Assembly: GCA_946481025.1 (NCBI GenBank)
Contig: CAMLNA010000066.1
Span: 1-22,994 of the forward strand
DNA length: 22,994 nt
Direction of reading: 5' to 3'
Source: an uncultured Rivibacter sp.
GTDB lineage: Bacteria; Pseudomonadota; Gammaproteobacteria; Burkholderiales; Burkholderiaceae
Shown in pieces: positions 6,486 through 14,165 of the stretch. Within the stretch, counting starts at the first letter, position 1. Each line of letters starts with the position of its first letter. The translations under genes and the position numbers were made by a program. The notes under the pieces are model-generated. The model was not told the DNA's origin. It did not search any database and saw nothing but the letters and a program-made list of their open reading frames with translations.

Positions 6486-7895
6486 TCACCCCACCCTGAA
6501 GTTCACGAACTGCCACGGGTCGCTGGGGTCGATCGGCTCGGTGAACAGGCTTTCTCGGTGCTCCAGCGGCGTCCAGTCCGAAAACACGCCGACCACCTCG
6601 CCGAGATAGGGGCGCGTCATCGCCAGCATCTCGTCGAACGGCAGGTCGTCGGGCTCGAGGACGCCCAGCCACGGGTGCTTCAGCGCCCAGGCCACGCCGG
6701 CCATGATGGGCGCGGCCACCTGCAGCGAGGTGGCGGTGTTGTAGGGGCACAGCGCGCGGGCCTCGTCGGTGGAAAGGCGCGAGCCGTACCAGTAGGCGCC
6801 GCGCTCGTGGCCCATCAGCAGCACGCCCAGCTCGTCGCGCCCGCCGGTGATCTCGTCGCGCATCACCCGCTGCCTTTCCTGCAGCCGCCACTCGCGCCCC
6901 GCCAGCTCGCGCAGCGACAGCACGGCGTCGTCGCAGGGGTGGTAGGCGTAGTGCACGGTGGGGCGGTATTGCGGCCGCGCCGGGTCGCCGAGGGTGAAGT
7001 GGTCGGCGATGGAGATCGACTCGGCATGCGTGACCAGGAAGGCCTGCAACGGTCCGGCCAGCGGCGTCCAGGTGCGCACCTGGGTGGCGGCGCCGGGCCG
7101 CTCGAGGTAGATGGCTGCGCGGCAGCCTTGCGAGTGCTGCCCTGCGTCGCGTGGCAGGTGCCGCTCGTGCGTGCCCCAGCCCAGCTCGGCCGGCTGCAGC
7201 GCCTCGGAGACGAAGCCGGCGACCGACCAGGTGTTGACGAACTCGCCGGCCTGCTTGCGGGTGGCGCTGATCTGGTCGTCGCGCTCCGCCACGTGGATCA
7301 CGCGCACCCCGAGGCCTTGCGCCAGCTTCGCCCAGGCCTGCCGGCCGGCCGGCGCGGCGGCGCCCGGGCCGGCCAGGTCGAGGAGGGCCTGCTTCAGCAG
7401 GAACGACACCAGGCCCGGATTGGCGCCGAGGGTGATGAGCGCGGTGGCCTGCCGCTCGCCCGGCTGCCGCAGCGCCAGGGCCTGCTCGCGCATGTGGTAG
7501 TTGGTGCGCTCCGCGGGCGGCGTCGAGCGGTCGGTGTAGGTGCCCGGCCAGGGCTCGGTCGCCGCATCGATGTACAGCACCTCGTGCTCCCGGCACCACT
7601 GCATCAGCGCGACGCTGCTCACGTCGACCGACAGGTTGAGGAGGACGTCGCCCGGCTGCAGCCTGCGCTCGAGCTCGGCGGCGTGGTTGTCGCGGGTGAG
7701 CTTCAGCTCGGTGTGCGGCACGCCGTACTCGCGGGCAGCATCGAGGCCCGCCTTCGACGGCTTGAGGACCTCGATCTGCCGGGGCCGCATCGCGATGTGG
7801 CGCAGCAGCAGCGGAAGCACCGCCTGCCCGACGCTGCCGAAGCCCAGCATCACCAGGCGTCCGTCGAACCTTGCATGTACGTCGTGGGTGTCCAT
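6486..7895 (-). CDS. hss: Homospermidine synthase
   Basis: A 469-residue protein matching the bacterial NAD-dependent homospermidine synthase in size and motifs. A Rossmann motif GFGSVG lies at 18-23, LGANPGLVS at 156-164, and the active-site region NTWSV (221-225) is followed by the family hallmark QPAELGWGTHER. The Trp of NTWSV corresponds to the tryptophan that stabilises the cationic intermediate in the Blastochloris enzyme. The enzyme transfers an aminobutyl group to make homospermidine from putrescine (or spermidine plus putrescine) in the cytoplasm. The ATG at 7895 places the Rossmann motif at the usual distance; an upstream extension to 8111 would overlap the divergent gene and is unlikely. 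The divergent neighbour is a PuuB-like amine oxidase. Confidence 0.92.
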   Translation of the reverse strand: MDTHDVHARFDGRLVMLGFGSVGQAVLPLLLRHIAMRPRQIEVLKPSKAGLDAAREYGVPHTELKLTRDNHAAELERRLQPGDVLLNLSVDVSSVALMQWCREHEVLYIDAATEPWPGTYTDRSTPPAERTNYHMREQALALRQPGERQATALITLGANPGLVSFLLKQALLDLAGPGAAAPAGRQAWAKLAQGLGVRVIHVAERDDQISATRKQAGEFVNTWSVAGFVSEALQPAELGWGTHERHLPRDAGQHSQGCRAAIYLERPGAATQVRTWTPLAGPLQAFLVTHAESISIADHFTLGDPARPQYRPTVHYAYHPCDDAVLSLRELAGREWRLQERQRVMRDEITGGRDELGVLLMGHERGAYWYGSRLSTDEARALCPYNTATSLQVAAPIMAGVAWALKHPWLGVLEPDDLPFDEMLAMTRPYLGEVVGVFSDWTPLEHRESLFTEPIDPSDPWQFVNFRVG

Positions 7896-7924
7896 GCCGT
7901 CGCCGGGCAAACGCGGTGCCCGAG

Positions 7925-9196
7925 ATGACGACCTACTACGAAGCCACCGCCTCGCCCGGGCCGCGCCTGTCGCCGCTCGAGGGCCCGGCCGAGGCCGACA
8001 CGGTGATCGTGGGCGGCGGTTTCGCCGGCCTCGCCACCGCGCTGGGCCTGCACGAGCGCGGCCTGCATGACTGCATGCTGCTGGAGGCACGCACCATCGG
8101 TTTTGGCGCATCGGGGCGCAACGGCGGCTTCGTCTCGGGAGGCTTCAGCCTGGACGCGGCGAAGCTGCATCGCCGCGTCGGGCGGGACGAGGCCCGCCGG
8201 CTGTACCGGATGACGGAGGCCGCGGTGCAATGCATCCGCCATCGCATCGAGCGGCACGCGATCGACTGCGACGCGGTGTACGGCGGCGTCATCGTGGCGA
8301 GCTGGTTCGACGAAGACCACACGCTGCGCGAGCTGCAGCGGCTGATGCGCGACGAATTCGGCCTGCACTGGCAGTGGTTGTCGCGCGACGAGGTGCGCGA
8401 GCGCCTGCGCACGCAGCGCTACCACGCCGGCCTGCACGAGACCGGCGCCTTCCACTTCAACCCGCTGAAGTACGCGCTGGGCCTGGCGCGCGTGCTGCGG
8501 GCGGGCGGCGTGCGGCTGCACGAGATGACACATGTGCGCGACGTTCGCCGCTCGGGGAGCCACTGGGAGGTCGACACCGGCATCGCGACGGTGCGCTGCC
8601 GCCGCGTGGTGGTCTGCTGCGGCGGCTACCTCGACGGCCTGTGCCGCCCGCTGGCCCGCGCAGCCCTGCCCATCGCCACCTACGTCATGGCCACCGAGCC
8701 GCTCGGTGCGCGGCTGGCCGACGCGATGCGCACCCATGCCGCAGTGTTCGACACGCGGTTCGCGTTCGACTATTACCGCCCGCTGCCCGACACCCGGCTG
8801 CTCTGGGGCGGGCGCATGTCGATCCGCCAGCGCAGCCCGGCCGAGATCGAGCGGCTGCTGTACCACGACCTGCTGCGCGTGTACCCGCAGCTCGAGGGCG
8901 TGAAGGTCACGCACGCATGGAGCGGCCTCATGAGCTACGCGCGCCACAGCATGCCGCAGATCGGCCAGCTCGAAGAAGGCCTCTGGTACGCCTACGGCTT
9001 CGGCGGTCACGGCGTGGCGCCCACCACCCTGGGCGGCGAGGTGCTGGCACGCGCTATCACCGGGGAGGAGGAAATTCCCGCGGGCCTGAGGGCCTATGGC
9101 CTGGAGCCGGTCTACGGCAAGGCAGGCCTGCTGGCCGCGCAATGCCTCTACTGGAGCCTGCAGGCCCGCGACGCGCTGCTCGACTGGTGGCATTGA
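7925..9196 (+). CDS. FAD-dependent oxidoreductase, PuuB-like (gamma-glutamylputrescine oxidase family)
   Basis: A 423-residue DAO-fold flavoprotein. The dinucleotide-binding motif VIVGGGFAGLATAL is at 27-40 and the GFGASGRNGGFVSGG flavin-contact segment at 59-73. A C-terminal YAYGFGGHGVAPTT motif is typical of the DadA/PuuB group. The N-terminus MTTYYEATAS resembles that of PuuB, supporting the start at 7925 over a start 18 codons upstream that would overlap hss. Members oxidise secondary or gamma-glutamyl amines to aldehydes with hydrogen peroxide. Only 29 bp separate this start from the hss start, so the promoters must overlap each other or the coding ends. A role in polyamine turnover is inferred; the true substrate could be another amine. 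Confidence 0.85.
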   Translation: MTTYYEATASPGPRLSPLEGPAEADTVIVGGGFAGLATALGLHERGLHDCMLLEARTIGFGASGRNGGFVSGGFSLDAAKLHRRVGRDEARRLYRMTEAAVQCIRHRIERHAIDCDAVYGGVIVASWFDEDHTLRELQRLMRDEFGLHWQWLSRDEVRERLRTQRYHAGLHETGAFHFNPLKYALGLARVLRAGGVRLHEMTHVRDVRRSGSHWEVDTGIATVRCRRVVVCCGGYLDGLCRPLARAALPIATYVMATEPLGARLADAMRTHAAVFDTRFAFDYYRPLPDTRLLWGGRMSIRQRSPAEIERLLYHDLLRVYPQLEGVKVTHAWSGLMSYARHSMPQIGQLEEGLWYAYGFGGHGVAPTTLGGEVLARAITGEEEIPAGLRAYGLEPVYGKAGLLAAQCLYWSLQARDALLDWWH

Positions 9197-9248
9197 GGCC
9201 CTGCCCGTCTGCGCCACGGCGCTGTCGCCGCCGTTGTTGCACTCACTT

Positions 9249-9267
9249 GCAAACAAGAATTGTTCGC
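9249..9267. promoter_or_regulatory. Fur-like box upstream of the DUF3501-receptor gene
   Basis: The 19 bases GCAAACAAGAATTGTTCGC match 10 of 19 positions of the classical Fur consensus and contain the inverted repeat AACAA/TTGTT. It is the only AT-rich patch in the 159 bases upstream of the chosen start at 9356. The match is weak on its own; the haem-type receptor downstream makes iron control plausible. It also contains the TTG at 9260, which argues against using that as a start codon. Confidence 0.3.
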
Positions 9268-9355
9268 ATTAAAGTCCCGCTCCGAAAACCTGCCTCATCC
9301 GTTCACGCACCAGCCAGCCGCAAGCCAGCACCGTGCCCTTCAAGGGACCTTCCCC

Positions 9356-12250
9356 GTGCTGGAAAACCGCCTGCAAGACGCGCACTCCCCTGCTCCTTTC
9401 GCTGCCGACACGCCGGCGCCTTCGCGCCATGAGCTGATGGCCCACCGCCGCGCCCGCAGCGTGTCGCTCGGCCCCGCCATGCGCCTCCAGTTCGAAGACA
9501 CCTGGACGGTGCATCACCAGGTGCGGGAGATCCTGCGCGCCGAACGCATCAGCGACGCGGCCGGCATTGCCCATGAGACCGCCGCCTACGCCCACCTGCT
9601 GCCGGACGGCAGGCAATGGAAGGCCACGCTGCTGATCGAGCTGCCCGACGCCTCCCGGCGCGCAAGCGAGCTGCCGCGGCTCAACGAGGCGGCGCATCGC
9701 CTGTACGTCGGCTGCAAGGGCGAAAGCTGGTGCCACGCACAGGCGAACGAAGACCTGCCCGACCGGCATCTCGGCCGCCCCAGCGCCGTGCATTTCCTGC
9801 GCTTCGAGCTGCCGCCTTCGCTGCGCGAGCAGCTGCTCGGCGGCGCCCCGGCGTTCGTCGGCTGCGCACATGACGACTACCGCTGGCAGCGTCTCATTCC
9901 GCAGCAGATGCTGCGGCTGCTGCTGGCCGACCTGGAGCCCGCGGTGGCGCAGTCCATTGCGCTGCAGCGGCGGGCGCGGGCCTCGCGCCGGGCCCTGCAT
10001 GCCAGCGCGCTGGCCGCGGCGCTGGCCGGCGGCTCCGCGCTCGCCCAGCCGCAGCCGGCCCCGGCCGTGGAGGCCGCCGAGCCGGTGGCCGAGACGGTGG
10101 TCACGGCCACCCGCAACGAAGCCGATGCGCACAAGGTGCCGGCCACCATCACCCGCGTCACCCGCGAATCGCTCGACCGCCGCGCACCGGCCGACGAGAC
10201 CGAGCTGTTCGAGAACGAGCCCGACGTCGCCTTCGCCCGCGACGCCCGCCGCTTCGGCGCCACGCGGCCCAACATCCGCGGCATCGAGGACAACCGCGTG
10301 CTGCAGCTGGTGGACGGCATCCGCCTGCCGAACTACTTCAACGGCGGCGGCCCCACCAACTTCACGCTCAACGCCCCGCTGGGTACGTCGACCGAGTTCC
10401 TCAAGCGCGTCGAAGTGCTGCGCGGCCCGGCATCCAGCGTCTACGGCTCCGACGCCATCGGCGGCGTGGTGGGCTACCTGACCCTCGACCCTGCCGACCT
10501 GCTGGCCGCCGGCGCCTCGCTGGGCGGCAAGCTGGCCGCGGGCTACACCGGCGCCAACCACGGCCGCACCGGCACCGTGCTCGGCGCGGGCCGCGGCGAG
10601 CAGGCCGAGTGGCTGCTCGGCTACACCCAGACCGAAGCACACGGGTTCGAGAACCAGGGCAACGTCGACACCGTGTCGGCCAGCCGCACGACGCCGAACC
10701 CGCAGGACGTGCGCGACCGCAGCGCGATCGCCAAGTTCGTGCTGCGCCCTGCCGCCGGCCATCGGGTGGTGCTCACCACCGAGGCCCGCGACCAGGACGC
10801 CGACGTGCAGGTGCTGCGCCTCGCGTCTTCGCTGCCCAAGGTGACCGCGATGTCCGGCGCCGACAGCGCGCGCCGCGCCCGCGCCAGCCTCGAGTGGGAG
10901 CACAAGCCGGGCGCCGGCAGCTGGTACGACCGGCTCGACGCCCGCTTTTTCATGCAGGACGCGAAGACCTACAACTTCAACGAGCAGACCCGCACCAACA
11001 CCTCGGCCGGCTGCTCCGCCTCCACCGGCACGGGCAACAACTGCCTGATCGGGCAGGACTTCCTGTTCCGCCAGCGTTCCACGGGCGGCAGCCTGCAGTT
11101 CGACAGCACGCCCGGCGAGCGGCAGCTGCTCACCTGGGGCGTGGATGCGATGCGGGTGCGCACCGAGGAGCAACGCGGCGCCACCGTGCGCAACCTCACC
11201 ACCGGCACCACCACCAGCACGCTGGCCGGCGACGGCTTCCCGCTGCGCGACTTCGCCCCCGGCCATACCGACACGGTGGGCCTGTTCATGCAGGACGAGA
11301 TCGACGGCCTGGCCGGCGGCGCGCTGTCGCTCACGCCGGGGCTGCGCTACGACTGGCGCGCGCTGCGGCCGGACACCGGCGACGCGCTGTCGCAGGCGGT
11401 GCTGGGTGCCATCGGCAAGCAGGCGGTGTCGCAGACCGACAGTGCGCTGTCGCCCAAGATCGCGGCCAACTGGCAGTTCACTCCCGCCCTGGCCGGCTAC
11501 GGTCAGCTCGTGCGCGGCTTCCGTGCTCCCAGCTACGAGGAGGTGAACGGGCATTTCCGCAACCCGGCGCAAAGCTACGGCACCAGCCCCAACCCGGCGC
11601 TCGAACCGGAAACCAGCACCAGCGTCGAGCTGGGCCTGCGCTTCAACACCGAAACCCTGCGCGGCCAGGTGGCGGCCTTCGACAACCGGTATCGCAACTT
11701 CATCGCCACCGCGCGGCTCGACTGCCCGGCCGACCCGAACTGCATTGCCGCTCTGGGCTCCACCTTCATGTCGGTGAACCTGTCGAAGGTGCGCATCCAT
11801 GGCGCCGAGGCCCGTGTCGCCTGGGACTTCCTGCCGCGCTGGCGCCTCGATGGCGCCGTGGCCATGGCCCGCGGCAGCGACCAGCAGACCGGCCAGCCGC
11901 TCGACACCGTCGAGCCGGCGCGCCTGTCGCTCGGCCTCGCGCACGAGGCCGGCCCCTGGGGCGCCGAGGCGCGCCTGCGGGCGGCCGAGCGGGTCAAGCG
12001 TGTCAACGACAACAGCGGCACCACGCCCTCCCCCTGGTTCCGCCCCGCCGGCTACGGCGTGGTGGACCTGGGCGCGTGGTGGCGGCCGTGGAAGGGCTCG
12101 CGCGTCTCGCTGTCGGTGAACAACCTGTTCGACAAGAAATACTGGTTGTGGGGCGACATCCGCCAGGCCGACGCGCGCAACCCGGCGGGCGTGGATTTCT
12201 ATTCACAGCCCGGGCGCAACGTGGCAGCCCGCCTTGAACAGACCTTCTGA
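9356..12250 (+). CDS. DUF3501 domain fused in frame to a haem-type TonB-dependent receptor
   Basis: One uninterrupted frame of 964 codons from GTG 9356 (AAGGGA eight bases upstream). Residues about 20-193 are a DUF3501 domain: FEDTWTVHHQVREILRAERI, LLPDGRQWKATLLIE, SAVHFLRFEL, and the family's terminal LLADL. The frame continues without a stop into a signal peptide (about 197-230, cleavage ALA|QP), TonB-box-like ETVVTATR, a plug domain (RVEVLRGPASSVYGSDAIGG) and a beta-barrel ending ARLEQTF. The barrel has FRAP (722-725), a following His733 and PNPAL, the FRAP/NPNL region of haem and haemoglobin receptors. An internal GTG at 9944 with GGAG six bases before would yield a normal 768-residue receptor. 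DUF3501 is normally a separate, apparently cytoplasmic protein of unknown function. The frame remains open up to a TTG at 9260. The exported chelatase-like gene follows 26 bp later. Confidence 0.85.
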   Translation: MLENRLQDAHSPAPFAADTPAPSRHELMAHRRARSVSLGPAMRLQFEDTWTVHHQVREILRAERISDAAGIAHETAAYAHLLPDGRQWKATLLIELPDASRRASELPRLNEAAHRLYVGCKGESWCHAQANEDLPDRHLGRPSAVHFLRFELPPSLREQLLGGAPAFVGCAHDDYRWQRLIPQQMLRLLLADLEPAVAQSIALQRRARASRRALHASALAAALAGGSALAQPQPAPAVEAAEPVAETVVTATRNEADAHKVPATITRVTRESLDRRAPADETELFENEPDVAFARDARRFGATRPNIRGIEDNRVLQLVDGIRLPNYFNGGGPTNFTLNAPLGTSTEFLKRVEVLRGPASSVYGSDAIGGVVGYLTLDPADLLAAGASLGGKLAAGYTGANHGRTGTVLGAGRGEQAEWLLGYTQTEAHGFENQGNVDTVSASRTTPNPQDVRDRSAIAKFVLRPAAGHRVVLTTEARDQDADVQVLRLASSLPKVTAMSGADSARRARASLEWEHKPGAGSWYDRLDARFFMQDAKTYNFNEQTRTNTSAGCSASTGTGNNCLIGQDFLFRQRSTGGSLQFDSTPGERQLLTWGVDAMRVRTEEQRGATVRNLTTGTTTSTLAGDGFPLRDFAPGHTDTVGLFMQDEIDGLAGGALSLTPGLRYDWRALRPDTGDALSQAVLGAIGKQAVSQTDSALSPKIAANWQFTPALAGYGQLVRGFRAPSYEEVNGHFRNPAQSYGTSPNPALEPETSTSVELGLRFNTETLRGQVAAFDNRYRNFIATARLDCPADPNCIAALGSTFMSVNLSKVRIHGAEARVAWDFLPRWRLDGAVAMARGSDQQTGQPLDTVEPARLSLGLAHEAGPWGAEARLRAAERVKRVNDNSGTTPSPWFRPAGYGVVDLGAWWRPWKGSRVSLSVNNLFDKKYWLWGDIRQADARNPAGVDFYSQPGRNVAARLEQTF
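9934..9946 (+). promoter_or_regulatory. Internal ribosome-binding site and GTG start for the receptor alone
   Basis: GGAG at 9934-9937 is followed after six bases by an in-frame GTG (9944-9946), immediately after the end of DUF3501 homology. Starting here gives a canonical exported receptor: basic n-region (QRRARASRR), hydrophobic core, cleavage at ALA|QP and 768 residues in total. Because a signal peptide buried behind a folded domain is poorly exported, this is the likelier start of the functional receptor. Confidence 0.5.
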
Positions 12251-12276
12251 ACCTGGACGACGACAAGGAGCACCCC

Positions 12277-14028
12277 ATGAACCTTCTTTCACCATGGCGC
12301 TGGCCACGCTGGCTCGGCGCGCTGACGCTCGGCCTGTGCGCTGCGACGGGTGGCGTGAACGCCCAGCAGCCCCAGGCGCCGCGCCCTGCGGCGGCCTCCG
12401 ACACGGCCTACCTCGCGGTGGCTGCCGATCGCGGCTTCCAGGGCAATGAAGAGATCCGCGACGCGCTCGACGGCTTTGCCGCGGGACGCCCCGCCGAGCT
12501 GGTGATCGCCACGGACGACCGCACCAAGGGCACGCTCGATGCGGCCGTCAGCCGGCTGGCGGCCGGCGGCGCGAAGCGGCTGGTCGTGCTGCCGGTGTTC
12601 ATGTCGGGAGCCGACGCGAAGTGGCAGCAGGTGAAAACCATGCTGGCCAGGGGCGCCCTGCCCGCCGAATTCGCCCGGCCTTTCGGCGACAGCTACTTCG
12701 CTGTGGAGGCGCTGGCCGACCAGCTGCGCGGCGTGCACCACCCGCAGCAGGCTCGCGTGGTGGTGGTGGGCTACACCACCGACGCCGGCGCCGCGGCCCG
12801 GCGCACCCTCGCGCAGGACTGGCAGCGCATCGCGCAGAAGGCCTCCGAAGGTTTCGGGTTCGCACGCGTGCAGGCGGTGGTGTGGACCGACGCGCGCACG
12901 GGCGACCGCGAAGCGCTGCGCGCCGCGTCGCGCAAGGCGCTGCAGGACGCCGCGGCCGGCGGCGATGGACGCGTGGTCGTGGTGCCCTTCCATTTCGGCC
13001 GCCGGCTCGACGGCATGATGTCCTTCGATGCCGAGCTGAAGGGCGAGCTGCCCAAGGGTGCCGAACTGCTGCAGTCGCGCCGCGGCCCCGAACAGTGGCT
13101 CGCCACCTGGATGGCCCGCGAGGCGAACCGCCATGCCGCGCTGGCACCCGGCGAGCTGGGCGTGATCCTGCTCGCGCATGGCTCCGACTACCACTGGAAC
13201 GAGACGATGCGCCAGGCGGTGGCGCCGCTCGAGGCGCGCTACCCGATGGAGTACGTGTTCTCGATGGCCGACCAGCCGCTGGTCGAGCGGGCCGTGCGCC
13301 GCCTTGAAAAGCGCGGCGCTCGTGCCGCGGTGATCGTGCGGGTGTTCGGGCTCGAGTCGTCGTTCAAGGGCGACGTCGAACGCATGATCGGCAGCGACGT
13401 CGAATCGGCCGCGGCGCCTGCGGCCGGCCATTCGCACGGCGGTCATGGCGGCGGTCATGCCGGTCATGGCGACGACCACGGCCACGGCGGCCACGATGCC
13501 GCCTTCCCGCCCGCACGCATCAACACGCCGCTGGCGCTGGCCACCGTCGGCGGCGTGGAAGCCGCACCGTTGTTCGCGGCCACCCTGCTCGAGCGCGCCC
13601 GCGCCCTCTCGCGCGAGCCGCGCAAGGAAACCGTGATCCTCGTCGCCCACGGCACCGGCAGCGACCAGCGCAACCAGCAGTGGGTCGGCATCCTGGAGCA
13701 GCTGGCAGCTCAGATGAAGGCGGCTCCCGGGGCACCGGCCTTCCGTGCGATCCGCTACGCCACCTGGCGCGAGGACTGGCCCGACAAGCGGGCGCCTTGG
13801 ATCCAGCGGGTGCGCGACATGGTGCAGGAAGCCGGCAAGGACGGCGGCCGCGCGATCGTGATTCCTGCGCGAACGAATGGCACCGGCCCGGAGCGCCGCT
13901 TCCTCGAAGGCCTGTCGTTCGAGCTGGGCGAAGGTTTTGCGCCGCACCCGCTGTTCACCCGCTGGTTCGAGCAGCAGGTGCAAGCCGGCGCCGCGGCGCT
14001 GGCCAGCCCGGCGGCGGCCTCGCGCTGA
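12277..14028 (+). CDS. Exported multi-domain CbiX/SirB chelatase-like protein with a His-rich loop
   Basis: A 583-residue protein with a signal peptide (hydrophobic 12-27, cleavage near VNA|QQ), so periplasmic or secreted. The mature part looks like four CbiX/SirB-type units (about 43-150, 158-290, 293-375 and 415-575), each with a beta-strand/loop start and a later V-V-x-P-type strand. The third begins VILLAHGSDYHWNE (His301) and the fourth VILVAHGTGSDQRN (His458), keeping the first active-site His of the chelatase fold. Units one and two have lost it (LAVAADRG, VVVGYTTDAG). Between units three and four residues 384-407 hold eight His in a Gly/His/Asp run, a likely metal-binding loop. CbiX and SirB insert Co or Fe into sirohydrochlorin in the cytoplasm; an exported version is unusual. 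AAGGAG precedes the ATG, and the gene is 26 bp after the receptor gene, so one operon. Activity is unproven. Confidence 0.82.
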   Translation: MNLLSPWRWPRWLGALTLGLCAATGGVNAQQPQAPRPAAASDTAYLAVAADRGFQGNEEIRDALDGFAAGRPAELVIATDDRTKGTLDAAVSRLAAGGAKRLVVLPVFMSGADAKWQQVKTMLARGALPAEFARPFGDSYFAVEALADQLRGVHHPQQARVVVVGYTTDAGAAARRTLAQDWQRIAQKASEGFGFARVQAVVWTDARTGDREALRAASRKALQDAAAGGDGRVVVVPFHFGRRLDGMMSFDAELKGELPKGAELLQSRRGPEQWLATWMAREANRHAALAPGELGVILLAHGSDYHWNETMRQAVAPLEARYPMEYVFSMADQPLVERAVRRLEKRGARAAVIVRVFGLESSFKGDVERMIGSDVESAAAPAAGHSHGGHGGGHAGHGDDHGHGGHDAAFPPARINTPLALATVGGVEAAPLFAATLLERARALSREPRKETVILVAHGTGSDQRNQQWVGILEQLAAQMKAAPGAPAFRAIRYATWREDWPDKRAPWIQRVRDMVQEAGKDGGRAIVIPARTNGTGPERRFLEGLSFELGEGFAPHPLFTRWFEQQVQAGAAALASPAAASR

Positions 14029-14033
14029 GCGAC

Positions 14034-14067
14034 AAAAAAGCCCCGGCTTCGCAAGGAAGCCGAGGCT
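14034..14067 (-). terminator. Intrinsic terminator for minus-strand transcripts
   Basis: A 12-bp stem with one mismatch (14039-14050 against 14056-14067, arms AGCCCCGGCTTC and GAAGCCGAGGCT) closes a GCAAG loop. On the minus strand it is followed directly by T6 (A6 at 14034-14039 on plus). Read on the plus strand the stem is not followed by a T-tract, so it mainly serves minus-strand RNA. It lies 436 bases past the cytochrome stop, which suggests a separate transcript ends here. Confidence 0.75.
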
Positions 14068-14161
14068 GGAATGCCTCATCGCTGTCATCACGCTGAGGCA
14101 CCTGCTCAGGGAGGAAAAGCAGGGGGCGTCATCCTTTCGAACTTCGCCCGCCCCCAATGTA
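14034..14161 (-). ncRNA. Candidate structured small RNA
   Basis: No credible ORF fits, but on the minus strand four stem-loops follow one another. They are GGGGGCG/CGCCCCC (14149-14155 with 14122-14128, 20-base loop), CCTGC/GCAGG (14119-14123 with 14101-14105), TGCCTCA/TGAGGCA (14094-14100 with 14072-14078, 15-base loop) and the terminator. The loop of the second is pyrimidine-rich and holds CCTCCC, the anti-Shine-Dalgarno word that many small RNAs expose for target binding. The first two stems share two bases, so they may be alternatives. TACATT at 14156-14161 could be a -10, but no -35 was found. It could instead be an untranslated tail of a longer transcript. Confidence 0.4.
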
Positions 14162-14165
14162 GGGG

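Noticed and set aside
7871..7924. Upstream start of the PuuB-like gene at 7871
   Set aside because: It would overlap the hss start by 25 bp and adds an Arg/Cys-rich tail unlike PuuB relatives.
9260..9355. TTG 9260 as start of the DUF3501-receptor frame
   Set aside because: TTG has no ribosome site, overlaps the Fur-like box, and the 32 extra residues do not resemble DUF3501.
9269..11944. An 891-codon open frame on the minus strand, antisense to the receptor
   Set aside because: It is an artefact of high-GC codon use; its product is Arg/Gly/His-rich without domains, while the plus strand has full receptor motifs.
13429..13500. The Gly/His codon run as a DNA repeat or CRISPR-like array
   Set aside because: The periodicity comes from GGH-type codons within an intact reading frame; there are no repeat-spacer units.
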